A stretch of 64,000 nucleotides of DNA, from the NCBI GenBank assembly GCA_017311185.1, contig JAESUZ010005524.1:35760-99759 (forward strand), given 5' to 3'. Each line of letters begins with the position of its first letter. Position 1 is the stretch's first letter. This DNA comes from Proteles cristata cristata. Lineage: Eukaryota > Chordata > Mammalia > Carnivora > Hyaenidae. This document shows, piece by piece, positions 1 to 11,900 of the stretch. Below the pieces are notes generated by a model. It was not told the origin of the DNA, did not search any database, and saw only the letters and a program-made list of their open reading frames with translations. The position numbers and the translations under genes were made by a program.

Positions 1-474
1 ATGGGCCCCAATGTTCACAGTAGCACTCTCGACAATAGCCAAAACATGGAAAGAGCCTAAGTGTCCATCAACTGATGAATGGATCAAGAAGATGTGGTTT
101 ATCTATACCATGGAATACTACATGGCAATGAGAAAAGAATGAAATCTGGCCATGTGTAGCAACATGGATGGAACTTGATGGTGTTATGCTGAGCGAAATA
201 AGTCAGGCAGAGAAGGACAGCTACCATATGTTTGCACGTATAGGAGGTTTAGGAGGAACTTAACGGAGGACCGTGGGGGAGAAGAAGGGGAAAAATAATT
301 GAGGAGAGGGAGGGAGGAAAACCATTAGAAACTCTTGGATGCCGAGAACAAACTGAGGGTTGATGGGGTTTGAGGGGTGGGGAAGGGGGTGATGGTCATG
401 GAGGAGGGCACTTGTGGGGATTAGCACGGGGTGTTATATGGAAACCAATTTGACAATAAACTATTAAAAAAAAA
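1..474 (+). mobile_element. LINE-1 3' end, carnivore type, with poly(A)
   Basis: End of ORF2 and 3' UTR of a carnivore L1: GGAATACTACATGGCAATGA, TGTTATGCTGAGCGAAATAA, a G-rich stretch, then AATAAACTATT and A9. Cut by the left window edge. Antisense to TTC3. Confidence 0.85.
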
Positions 475-990
475 GAAATGAAAACATATATCCACAGGTA
501 TTCATGGCAGAGATTCATCGCAGTATTATTCATATAATCAAAAAGTAGGAAAAAAAAGTCCATCAACTGATGAGTGGATAAATAAAATGTGATACTGCCA
601 TAGAATACGATATTACTCGGCAGTAAAATGGAATGAAGTACTGACATGTGTTGCATGGATGGATGTACACGGATGAACCCTGAAAACTTTATGCTAAGTG
701 AAAGCAGGCAGTTATAAAAGACCACATGGAGTACGACTCCATTTATATAAAATGCCCAGGATAGGCAGATCCACAGAGTATACGAGTGGTTGCTTAGGGC
801 AGGGGGAGGGAGGAGAATGGAGAGTGACTGGTAGTGGGTATGAGATTTCTTCTGGAGGTGATGAAAACGTTCTGAATTTAGACTGTGGTGATGGCTGTGC
901 AACTGTGTGAGTATACCACAAACATAGAACAGTATACTTAAATGGGTGAATTTTATGTAAATGAATTATATCTCAACAAAAATGTTAACA
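475..990 (+). mobile_element. Older LINE-1 3' end
   Basis: A second, more diverged L1 3' end directly after the first: GTCCATCAACTGATGAGTGG, TTTATGCTAAGTGAAAGCAG, ending GGTGAATTTTATGTAAATG and ATATCTCAAC. Typical of L1M-age elements. From about 1000 to 1350 nothing was recognised. Confidence 0.8.
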
Positions 991-1349
991 AAAATAATTA
1001 CCATATAATATAGTGAGGCATTTATTAACAAAGATCTTGAACCAAGGCTGACTGAGGTTGCCATTAGCAACATCAGCTGCCTTAAGAAAGTGATGGGGCA
1101 TGAGCTAGGCGGGCCCAAAGGATGAGAAGAAGTGAGCCAGGCTTGGAGAGAAAGGCCACTTGAGGCAGAAGGGACAGTGCAAGGAAAAGAGCCAGAAGTG
1201 AGAAAATCACAGGACAAAAGCTATCCATTAAGTATAGAGGATAATGCAGAGAACTAGTACAGGAGAAGGTGGAAGATGGAGGTAGGTACCAATCCAGAAG
1301 GGTTTTTAAGCTCTTAACTACTGAATGTTAGTGAATTTTGGTGCTGACC

Positions 1350-1840
1350 TACTGTAGCAGAGGGACAGCATTCACAGCCCCATCCTTATCTATAGCCTTT
1401 GTCACAGGACCATCCAGGTCCCTTCCATAAAGAGCAGTCTCTCTTCACTACCCTGTGAATCTGGGCTGGCTATGTGACTTGCTTTATCTAATGGGTATTA
1501 GCAGACCTGACGTCAGCAGAGGCCTGAGAAGTGCTTGTGTGACCGTCCTTGCTTGCCCTTGCACTTACTAGAAGAAGAAAGACACATAGAGCAGAGCTGG
1601 TTGCCCCAATCATCCCAGCTGAGGCCACTCTAGATCATTTCATAGCCAGGTGACCCCACATATATGAGCAAGTAAGCCAAGAACAACAGAGCTTTATCGG
1701 TCTACCCCAGCCCAGCCCAACTGGGATAAACCAACCCACAGACTCACACACTTAATGTGTGCTGTTGCAGGTCCCTAAGGTTTTGTGGGTGGGGGCTACT
1801 TAGCATTATGATGGCAATTAATTGATACACCTATACTGCT
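1350..1840 (+). mobile_element. MLT1-type (MaLR) LTR remnant
   Basis: Matches the MLT1 LTR pattern: GGCTATGTGACTTGCTTTA, ATCATCCCAGCTGAGGCCA, CCCAGCCCAACTGGGATAAA, and a degraded end (GGTTTTGTGGGTGGGGGC). Non-coding relic of an ancient endogenous retrovirus-like element. Confidence 0.65.
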
Positions 1841-1914
1841 TGTTAAGTACTGAGAAATGTTTTTCACCTAGTTTTGGAACTGACATTCTTTTAGGGAAGG
1901 ACATAAAGCAAGGG

Positions 1915-2140
1915 ATCTAGAGCTTGACACTCACTAACTGTTCTGCCACTTAGTACTGGTATCATTTCTAGCAAGTTGCATCTGCTGCTCCTGCCTCCAT
2001 ATCCTGAACAGTAAAATGGAGACGAAACTAGAGTACTATAACATTAGCATACTATGATTATTTGAGACCAAATTAAATAATCCATGTAAAAAGCTTTACA
2101 ATTGAGTATGGCACATAATGTGCTCCATAAATGTTAGATT
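1915..2140 (+). repeat. MIR element
   Basis: Diverged MIR: TGCCACTTAGTACTGGTATC, GAACAGTAAAATGGAGACG, GGCACATAATGTGCTCCATA and AATGTTAGATTA match the MIR core and tail. Confidence 0.6.
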
Positions 2141-2156
2141 AAAAACGATGAACTCA

Positions 2157-2354
2157 GGGAGCCTGTGTGAACTCAGTTAAGTGTCTGACTCTTGATCTCA
2201 GCTCAGGTCATGATCTCATGATTCATGGGATCAATCCCCTCATCAGGCTTGGTGCTGACAGTGGAGAGCCTGCTTGGGATTCATTCCCTCTCTGCTCGTC
2301 CCCCACTCATCTCCTCCCACAATAAATAGATAACCTTAAAAAAAAAAAAAAAAG
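2157..2354 (+). repeat. Carnivore tRNA-Lys SINE (older)
   Basis: Diverged head, GGTCATGATCTCATGATTCA box, CT-rich part, and a 15-A tail. The next SINE starts within 8 bp. Confidence 0.88.
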
Positions 2355-2361
2355 GTCCGAG

Positions 2362-2578
2362 GAGCACCTGGGTGGCTCAGTCGGTTAAGTGTGTCCGACT
2401 GTTGATTTCAGGTGAGGTCTTGATTCCACAGTTTGTGGGATTGAGCCTCGTTCAGGGAGCATGCTGACAGTAAGGAGCCTGCTTGGGATTCTCTCTCACT
2501 CTCTGCTCCTCCCCTGTTTGTGTGCTTGCTCACTTGCTCTCTCTCAAAATAAGTAAATAAACTTTGAAAAAAAAAAAA
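2362..2578 (+). repeat. Carnivore tRNA-Lys SINE
   Basis: Head CACCTGGGTGGCTCAGTCGG, tail AAATAAACTTTG plus A12. Tandem with the SINE that ends at 2354; probably inserted into that A-tail. Confidence 0.92.
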
Positions 2579-2849
2579 GGCTGAACTTGGCAAAGACAAT
2601 GACTGAACAGGAGAACCCACCTCTACACAGATGTGGGCTGAGGACTTTTTAGCAGGCAGGGCCCAAGACTCTGTTTTGATGTAAAGATAGGACAAAGCTT
2701 CAAGATTCTCCTCCATAACTTATTCTAGGCCAAAATCATTTTGATTATGTTTCAAGACCCAAAGTCAACTTAAATACCCATCTTAGCTATATGAAAATCT
2801 CATTAAAGTGCCTTAAGAACATATGTCCTAGGGACAATGAGCAGTGATT

Positions 2850-3240
2850 GCTTAATGGGTACAACAGGGTTTCTCTTTCGCATTATGACAATGGTTCTGG
2901 AATTAGATAGTGGTAATGGTCATATTACATCGTAAGTATACTGAAAGCCACTGAATTACATACTTTATAATGATTAAAATGGTGAATTTTATCTTTTTTT
3001 TTTTAATGTTTTTTATTTATTTCTAGGAGAGAGAGAGAGAGCGTGATCAGGGGAAGGTCAGAGAGAGAGGGAGTCACAGACTGAAACAGGCTCCAGGCTC
3101 TGAGCTGGCAGTCAGCACAGAGCCCGACGCGGGGCTCGAATCCATGAACCGCGAGATCATGACCTAAGCGAAAGTTGGACGCTTAACCGACTAAGCCACC
3201 CAGGCGCCCCTGGTGAATTTTATCTTAATAAATTAGAAAA
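2850..3240 (+). mobile_element. LINE-1 3' end fragment split by a SINE
   Basis: ATGACAATGGTTCTGGAATT, AAGCCACTGAATTACATACT and AATGGTGAATTTTATCTT are an L1M-type 3' end. It is split at 2996-3210 by a SINE and resumes after it. Confidence 0.65.
2996..3210 (-). repeat. Young feline SINE with target duplication
   Basis: Full-length, head at 3210 (GGGGCGCCTGGGTGGCTTAG in reverse). Target duplication TGGTGAATTTTATCTT at 2980-2995 and 3211-3226 is perfect, which points to a recent insertion. Confidence 0.95.
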
Positions 3241-3439
3241 AACATAAACCCTTGAGCAATACTACAATCAGTTATAATCTGCCAACTGCAAGTTAGAGGT
3301 ACATTAAAAACAACAGGAGATTCTGACTTTAGAAGAGGTATTTTCCTCTGACATAACAGATAACTGGCCTATTGAGGTCATTCCCAGCTCATAATAAAAC
3401 CCCATCCACTATATACAATAGCTAGCTCAGATTTTTATC

Positions 3440-3740
3440 GATGTTTTTTATGTGTCAAGCACTCTTTAACTGCTTTGTAAACAATGTTCTGAGTAGGGGC
3501 ATAGGTGGAATTTTGGGTGGGATGATTCCTCCTTCAACTATACTTAGCATCTCTGGACAGTCCTACCCTTGTCCAGCCACGCCTGTGAGTCCTCAAAAAC
3601 CTATGAAGTACGGATTGTATTACTAACGAGGAAGCTGAGGGTCAAAGAGGTTAAGTAAACTAAGGTCACAAAGGTTATCAGACGGTAGTGCTGGAGTTCA
3701 ACCTAGGCAGCCTGACTGAAGCCTGAGCTCGGAAACATTT
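3440..3740 (-). repeat. MIR element
   Basis: GGTTAAGTAAACTAAGGTCA, then GTAGTGCTGGAGTTCAACCT is the reverse complement of the MIR core. Confidence 0.6.
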
Positions 3741-4834
3741 GCTTTTGCTGGTCTATCTCTTCCCTATAGAGCAAAGGGTGGTTGTGTCTAACAGAGCCAT
3801 TATGTGGTATCAAGCAACTTTCAAGCAAAAGTATTAGCTGATAACCTCAGTGATCTAGAGTCAAAGGTCATGGGAAAGATCGATAAAAGCCACAAATTTC
3901 CTTTGATGTCTATAGAAGATTTCTCCAATAAGCTAATTATGAACAAAATCATGATTAATAAAGAAATGGCCACATCTACATCCCATCTGCTCCTGTGTAG
4001 ACAATAACCTAAAAACACAGATGAGCAACTTATCCTGACAGGAAACAGGCCTACATTTTATATGGGAACTCAAACAACCTAACAGGCCTAAAATCTGGGA
4101 ACTAAATAATGGCTCTTTTAAAAAACAGACCGGCTACACTCTTAGGACCCACAACCTGAACACAGACCTAGAACCTCGGTGAAGTTAAAAAAAGCACATA
4201 AAAGCCCAGTCAGAGCTGCTGCTTCCTAGCAGCCCTCCGCTGGAGGCACCTGATTTACTGTGAAGTTCTTGGTCAAGTATACAAAGAAAGATGCCTTGAG
4301 AAACTACATAAATACAGGACCCAGTGAGACCAGCAGTTTATAAAGCTGGACAGGCCTCTGCCACAGAGAAGGAAAGCTGGCTCACCAGATGCCCACCTAA
4401 GGCAGCAGAGACTGAAAATCTGCTCTCATCAGTTGGGGGGCTGTAAGCATTCTTATCTGGATTTAGTAAAACTGAATTTTACTGAGGCAATAGAAAGTTT
4501 ATAAAAATATTTTATGTTGTGAAGCTTCCAGACAGCTTATTCAGATTAGTGTTCTATGAGCAACTACTGCGCAGCGATTTATTTTTGCTCCTTTTCTCCT
4601 GTCCCAATCAGAAAGATCTCATTCGACCAGGCAACTGACCAGAAAGTCTGGTTTCTTCAATTCTTCGCACCCTTCAAATCTCCCCTGTCCCATCCCAAGT
4701 GAAAACAAGTTATAACAGGTATGTTTTTGCTATTATAACAGTTACCTTTACAAACTGACCCTTTTCTTCTGGGTGTACTTAAATACCAGTAATTTCCTGA
4801 TTAAGGTCCCACTAAGCTGGTCCAGACTTCTGGA

Positions 4835-4965
4835 ACAAATTCTTACCTTTTTGTGTTTAACTGAAGTGTAGTTGACATACAATGTTGAATTTGTTTCAGG
4901 TGTATAAGACAGTGAATTGGCAATTCTATACATTAGGCAATGCCTACAACAATAAGTGTAAATCC
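4835..4965 (-). mobile_element. LINE-1 3' UTR fragment
   Basis: GAAGTGTAGTTGACATACAA, then TTTCAGGTGTATAAGACAGT is a known antisense L1 3' UTR signature; the same family recurs at 41880 and 43905. Confidence 0.6.
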
Positions 4966-5254
4966 TTCCTTTCTTAAATTAACTAATATCCCCTTGTTAT
5001 GTCTGTACAGAAGACCTCAGTTTTTAAAAAGAAACACACTAGGAAACCTTTACATCTATACTTCATTTCCCCACCAATTCAGTCTAGCCTTGCCACTAAT
5101 TCATATTGTTCCAAGAGCCAGTTACTTAAGACTGTATTCCATCTTAGCTGATGGAATTCCAGATCAATTCAAGATGGTCTAGGTGATTTTACAGATCTAA
5201 TATGCCTAAGTTCCACGTGTTATTCCTACGTTTCCTCCAGAGTAAGACGATGAT

Positions 5255-5520
5255 AACAGCAGTAGTAGAAATAATAGTGGCAGGCAATACTTATAGAGCC
5301 CTTGCTACACACTAGGCAGTTTTAAGTCCTTTGCAAGTATTAATCTAGCCCGAAGAAATGGGAGCTACTGTCACCTAAATTTTCCAGGTACGAAACTAAA
5401 GCACAAAAAAGTTAAGTAACTTGCCCAAGATGAGAACTAGTATGGACTCAAGCCTGAATGTGAACCCCGTGGGTCTGACCCCAAGGCTCACACTACAAAT
5501 CACGAATGCTACACTGCCTC
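5255..5520 (-). repeat. MIR element
   Basis: GTTAAGTAACTTGCCCAAGA, a tract matching MIR in reverse, and GCTACACTGCCTC at the end. Confidence 0.7.
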
Positions 5521-5828
5521 TCATATAAACAACGATTAACTTAGAACTCAGTCACCAGAAAACAGGTTTAGTTAATGAAGCAAACTGAGTATAAATAAAT
5601 GAAAACCCAGATTCACAGCCCTTTTCTTATATGGCAACATGCAGAGGTTCTAAAACACTGCAAAAACACTGCCACATCAATATGTCACAGAGAAATTTAA
5701 AAAGGCATTATTAAGAAAAACTCCGCTGTTCAGCCAGCAATGCTGTGACCCAGCTAACTGAGGCCACTGAAGTACAGACCTCCTCATCATGCCACATGCT
5801 ACTAAGCAGAAGTTTCAGACAGAATCAC

Positions 5829-5978
5829 CTTGTTTTCTTCGGAGTTCCTTCTCAACTTTTCTTCCAGGTCCTTGGTCTCTTCTGAGACCTTGAGTTTAAT
5901 CTGCTCATAATTTTCACACGCTTCCTTAAGCTGCTCTTGTAAAACCTGGCTCTCCTTCTCGATCTGTGAAAGATCTCC
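5829..5978 (-). CDS. TTC3: TTC3 window exon 25 (start of coiled coil)
   Basis: 150 bp, phase 0 on both sides (50 codons). It reads GDLSQIEKESQVLQEQLKEA, then CENYEQIKLKVSEETKDLEE, ending NSEENK. Heptad-like Leu/Ile spacing marks the long coiled coil of TTC3. No further TTC3 exon was found in 1-5828, so the next one lies beyond the left edge. Acceptor TTTTAG|GGAGAT; donor CAAG|GTGATT. Confidence 0.96.
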
Positions 5979-8900
5979 CTAAAAATAAATTACAAAATTA
6001 TCTATGAAAAATAGTTTAAAATACCTATTTCTCACCTTGTTCCAAACATTCTCTTAAAATAAACACAGGAGGAAAAGAGGCAGATGAAAATTTACACGGG
6101 AAATGTCATGATAATTCAAGAATTAAAAACTCTTAAACACTGTTTAGCAAAGCCAGCTCTTTTTAAAGTACAATTATTCATATTACTGTAATTCATAATG
6201 AAACATTTCAATCTGTACTATAATTTGTTCCAAATATTTGTTTTAAAAGGGCTCGGTATTAAATCAAGAGTATGATGTGACTATCATTCTCCATGATTAA
6301 CATCAAGAACTATTTATTAGGCTTAAAAAGCTGTATGTACATATGCATTTTAGATACAAACAAAACATACTTTGACCCTACTTTTAAGTATTTCAAATGG
6401 ACAGTTGTAAAAATGACAAGTTAAAATTATCAATGATTTGCAGTTATGTAACTATCCCTTGGACCAGCTTAAAAAGCAAAAACAAAAACAGAAGCCATGT
6501 TGCAACGTGAAATATTGTCCAACAACAAATGTCATTTATTTGTTTTTTAAAAACCATTCATTCTAAAAATAAGTAAGTAAATAAAAATAAAAATAAAAAC
6601 CTTTCATTCTGAGGGGTACTGGGACGGCTCAGTCAGTTAAACATTGGGCTTCGGCTCAGGTCATGATCCTGTGGTCCATGAGTTTGAGCTCTGAGCCAGG
6701 CTCTGTGTCTCAGAACCTAGAGCCTGCTTCTATTCAGTCCCCCTTTCTCTCTCTGTCCCGCCCCCAGTTGTGCTCTCTCTCTCTCTCTCCCCCCAAAATA
6801 AATAAGCATCTAAACATTTTTCTAAAAACCTTTTATTCTGGGGCGCCTGGGTGGCTTAGTCGGTTAAGCGTCCGACTTTCGCTCAGGTCATGATCTCGCG
6901 GTTCGTGGGTTCGAGCCCCGCGTCGGGCTCTGTGCTGACTGCCAGCTCAGAGCCTGGAGCCTGTTTCAGTCTGTGACTCCCTCTCTCTCTGACCCTCCCC
7001 TGCTCACGCTATCTTTCTCTCTCTCTCCTAGAAATAAATAAAAATCTTTAAAAAATAAAATAAAATAAAAACCTTTTATTCTGCTAAGATAGTCGGCAAT
7101 CACACCTGTGTGTGAAAGGCATCTTGGCGAGCTGGCAACTCCGCCCAGCAGCTGACTGACAGCTGTCCCCAGCTGCCAGCGACTTAGCAGCCACACCTGT
7201 AAATCTATCCTAGGGCATAACTAGGTTCATCTTTCCCCACCTCCTGCACCTCAGCATCTTCCAAATTTAAAAAGGCAGAGAATCAAGGTTTTGAAATTCA
7301 GTGAATTATCAGTTAGAGAACTATGCGCCATGGCCAGTATGTGTTAGGTTATTAATCTTTTCCAATTAATTTACAGAAATTTTGTATGTCAGACAAGGCA
7401 ATTAGTTCTCTATCTGTCCTATGCTGCAAATAATTTTCCTAGTTTCTCATTTGTGTTTTAACATCATGTGAGTATTTGTCCATATACAAACACATGCCAT
7501 GCATATGTACACACAGGTTATAGATGTGTATATATGAACACATACTTTCTGTCATACTGTTTATTAATCTCATGGAAAAAAAATCCCTCTTTCTTCTAGG
7601 TAAATTGTGGGTCTGCTTTTTAATATTTAAATCTTTGATCTGTCTGGAAATTTACTTTGGTATATGGAAATGAGGTGGGGAGCCAAATTAATTTTTTCTA
7701 GACAGGCAACCCATTTCTCCTAATACCACATATTTAATAAACTACTTTCTGCTCACTACTACCATTTTTATTTATTATGCCTTAAATTTCTATATTCTTT
7801 GGTTCTATGGTCTCTTATTCTAATGGCCTACTTATGTGCTAAAATAGATTCATATTACACTTTGCTATCTAGATGTACAACTCCCTTTCTTGTGATTTTT
7901 TCTCCATGGGTATTCCTTTTTTTTTTTTTTTAATTTTTTTTTTAACGTTTTATTTATTTTTAGGAGAGAGAGAGAGACAGCGTGAGCAGGGGAGGGTCAG
8001 ACAGAGAGGGAGTCACAGACGGAAACAGGCTCCAGGCTCTGAGCTGGCAGTCAGCACAGAGACCGACATGGGGCTCGAACCCACGAACTACAAGATCATG
8101 ACCTAAGCGAAAGTCGGACGCTTAACCGACTAAGCCACCCAGGCGCCCCTCCATGGGCATTCCTGATGCTTATTCTTCTATGTGAAGTTTAGATTCAATC
8201 TGTCCAGTTTCAGATAAACCCCGTGCAGGAGCCAGTCACCAAGGTGGCCCTCAAGGTCCTCACCTCTTTGATATTTATACCCTTGCACAGTCCTCTCCTA
8301 CGATGTATCAAGGTTGCTGGGTTGGTCTGTGTGACTAAGAGAATACATAAGAAGTGACAGAGAGTGACTTCCTAAAGTAGGTCATGAACGCTACTACTAC
8401 TTCTGCCTTGGACCAACCACTCTGGGGAAAGCCAGATCCCATGAGGACACTCAAGTGGTCCTGTATAGAGGTCCACAGGCAAGGAACTGAAGCCCCCACC
8501 AAAAGTCAGCAGCAACTTGTTAGCTGTGGGAGTGAGTCATCTTGGAAACAGAGCCTCCAACCCCAGCTACCCTTTGCAGACGACCAGACGAGCCCTGGTC
8601 TTTATCGTGGCTGCGAGTCCTCAGCAACAGCCAGAAACAGCAGCTGAACTGCTCAACTGCTGACTCAGATGCTGTGAGATAATAAATGGTTTTTGTTGTC
8701 TTAAGGCATGAGGTTTTAAGGTAATTTGTTAGGCAGCAATGGGTAACTAATACACTTTGTTCATGACCATACTGGAACTACATTAAAAGCTTTAGGGAGA
8801 ACCAGTCTCTTCAAAATAATTGATCATCTTATTCAATAGTTTTCATTTATGTAAGTCTTTTGTGTGTTTCTCAGCAGCATTCTGAAGTTTTCTTTCATAG

Positions 8901-11900
8901 ATTTAAGTATTTTATCTTTTTGTTGCTATTAAAAATGGAACTTCTTCTTCTAGTGTATTTTGCAACAGATCGTTGTTTATAAATGGAAAAGTATTATATC
9001 TAGTCACCCTTCTGAATTCTCTTACAGTTTTTGGTATCGTATTTTCAGCTGACTGTTTTTAATCTTCCAGATACACAATGTTAGCCTCCATAAGAAATAA
9101 TACTTACACTTCCTCTTTTGCAATCTTATTTCTCTTATTTAATTTTGTCAGTTGCTATCTTCAGGATAATAAAATACTAACAGTGATGTTTCACCTGTAA
9201 CTGAGATGAAGGCTTTGGCTTGAGAAAAAGATACCAGTTTGTGGAGAAGTATTCGTCTTTTCCCATATTATTATGAGTTTTAGTCAAGAAGGTGAAGTGA
9301 ATTTTATCTGACACCTTTCAGAAACTATGGCATTAGCCAAATAACTTCTCTTAAGATACATTAACACAGTATATTAATAGATTTTCTAACTGAATCATTC
9401 TTACAATGGTGAAAATTTTTATTATAATACTTTCTGAATCATTCACATGAATAAGCTCTTACTTATAAATTAATACAGGCTCATTATACTAGTTAAATTA
9501 ATAAAGACATTATATTTTGAAATAAATAAGCTAGGAAAAAACCACCTTTTTTTCTACCCCTCTTTCCTAAATTCAATAAAAACAATTTGTTATGTTCTAA
9601 AGCTTATTCCATGGTAACATTTCATATGGAATTAGCAGACTTCAAAATAGTTCTAGTTCATCTAGTTATAATGAAAACTAAAAAGCCTTCAGTCTAATTA
9701 ATTCTGGACTCACCTGTTGTGCCTCAAAAGGATCGTATGGCTCAGTATTGACTTCTTGATGTGTTATATTCCAAGACACCTTTGGGGCAAAACAAACACT
9801 TAAATTCAATTAATCTCAACTGCTGTGGTAAAATAAATCCATTACATAATGACATTTTAAGACATGTTTACAATTTTTTCGAGGTGCATTTATTTATTTA
9901 TTTTACAATTCCAATAACATTCCCTTTCTACAAATTCTTATATTAGGAAAGAGCTATCATGTAGAAGTAGTAAAAACAAAAATGATTTTGGTTCACTGCT
10001 CTTAGCGTGCTCTTTCTAAGCTTTCTAGAAAACAGAAAATGTCATGAGGAGGGGGATAATCCAACAAGGGCCTAATGAATTCATGCCTGATAAAGTGAAC
10101 TACAGAAGAACATAAACTTATTCTCATGCTTGTTAGTAACTTTTATTCACATCCCTTTGGTTTCTCTCCACCTGGTTGTCTTTTAAGAGAAACTGGTCAC
10201 ATGTAGCCCAGACTCTGCTTTTTGGGGCCACCTGTGCAAAAAGCGTATTTCCTTTCATTCTTCCTACAGCAAGTCTCCTCACAGCAGGAACCCCAAGTTG
10301 GGAGGCTTCCTGGTCTAGGAATACTGGGTGGGTAAGCTGCTGTGTCATGGCTTCAATGTTACTATAGAAATAAACTACATCCTCTTGGGGGGGAAGGGGC
10401 GCCATTATTAAGGTGACGTTTTGGCTCCATCTACTGATTCCTCTTATCTCACTTCTCAATCGGTACAAAACTTGGTTAGGGAAGAAGGGTATTATTTACT
10501 AGACCCAAAAATTCTTTCTGAATTCCCTATCATGCCCTACAAAAGGGTTCACATTTTTAAAACATTTCCAGGCAAAAGATTTCATAACCATTATAAAGTC
10601 AATGATTTAAAAGAATTTTAGTAAAGGACAATGAAAGATGAAAAGGAAAATTTAACTTCAGTACTAAGATGACTTTTTTCTATTTAAGTCTTACCTGTAC
10701 AGCAGCCATTTGTGTATGTGGAATATTTGTTACTTCATCAGTACTTTCTGGATTTACTTCCCACTTGTTGGCAGAATTTCCCCAGGGACCTTCATGTCTG
10801 GTAGACCCACTGAGGGCTGTGTCGGCACCGTTCACGCTGCACTGTGTCTTTACTGACACTTCCAAAGGGTCCTGAAGGATCTGTGTTTTAGGGGCAATCT
10901 GGTTACCAGGAGGCGGATTCTCAGCCTTCAAATGATGACCCTCAAAATACACAGCAGCATTTTCATCTGGTCTGTCACTGGCTACAAACGATGGCACCAC
11001 TGGTATTGATCTTTGCAGCTGATATTCAGAAGGGACGCTGGCTAGAGGTGTATAAATGTTAGTGTACTGGGGTAAACTGGGTAACACGTTTATATATGTT
11101 GGTGGTGTCTGGGTAATGTCAAATCCCCGAAAGGGAAGGTATGTACAGTATCCTGTGACCAAATGGGGTTGAGTCCAGTAGGTTGGTTTCACATCCTCAG
11201 AAGCTGGTTTGGGAGAATTACAGGATACTTGCTTGGGACCGGCATCCTCAGACACTGATGTGGGGGAATCAGAAGAGACCTTCTCGGGCTTCTCATCCTC
11301 TGGAACTGATCTAGAATTATCAGCCACTGGTTCCGGCTTCACAGCTTCACAGGTTAGTTGTGGAGAATTAACAGATACAGGTTTGGGATTCATGTCCTCA
11401 GAAGTTGGTGCTGAAGATAATTCAGATACTGGTTTGGGCTTTACATCTGGTTTAAATTCCCTAGCAGTTGGATTCAGTGGTAGTTTAACTCGTAAATACT
11501 CCCCTGGTTTTGAAATTTCTTCCACTTTTGTCTTAATGTTTTTCTTCTTTCTCTTTTTCTTGAGCCGTAATGCAACTTTCTTCAACGCAATACAGTTGTC
11601 AATCACAACAAAACGGGGGCATCCCAGGAGAAAAGATTTCAAACCTCCGGCTTTTTCTAGTATCTGTCGAGTTTCTTCTGGGAAAAATTCATATTCTTCA
11701 GAGAACATTTTATTACTCATGTCCAAGGGACCATGCTCCTCCAACAACTGAGAGAAATAACTTGGAAAAAATTTATGTTTACATGTTATTACAAGGAAGT
11801 ATTTATTTTCCCCCAAAATTCTCCCAAAGAAAAACACTATTTCAGTTCCAACTGATCTCAATACCTCTCCAACAAACATATTATACTCATATTAAATCTG

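Noticed and set aside
6841..7066. tRNA-like A/B boxes in this and many similar segments
   Set aside because: They belong to tRNA-Lys-derived carnivore SINEs with CT-rich bodies and A-tails, not tRNA genes.
10133..10468. 111-codon minus-strand open frame between TTC3 exons
   Set aside because: It does not match TTC3, lacks splice borders that keep phase, and the neighbouring exons 23 and 24 already join perfectly.
11209..11751. 180-codon plus-strand open frame
   Set aside because: Antisense shadow of the large TTC3 exon; composition follows the repeat on the other strand.
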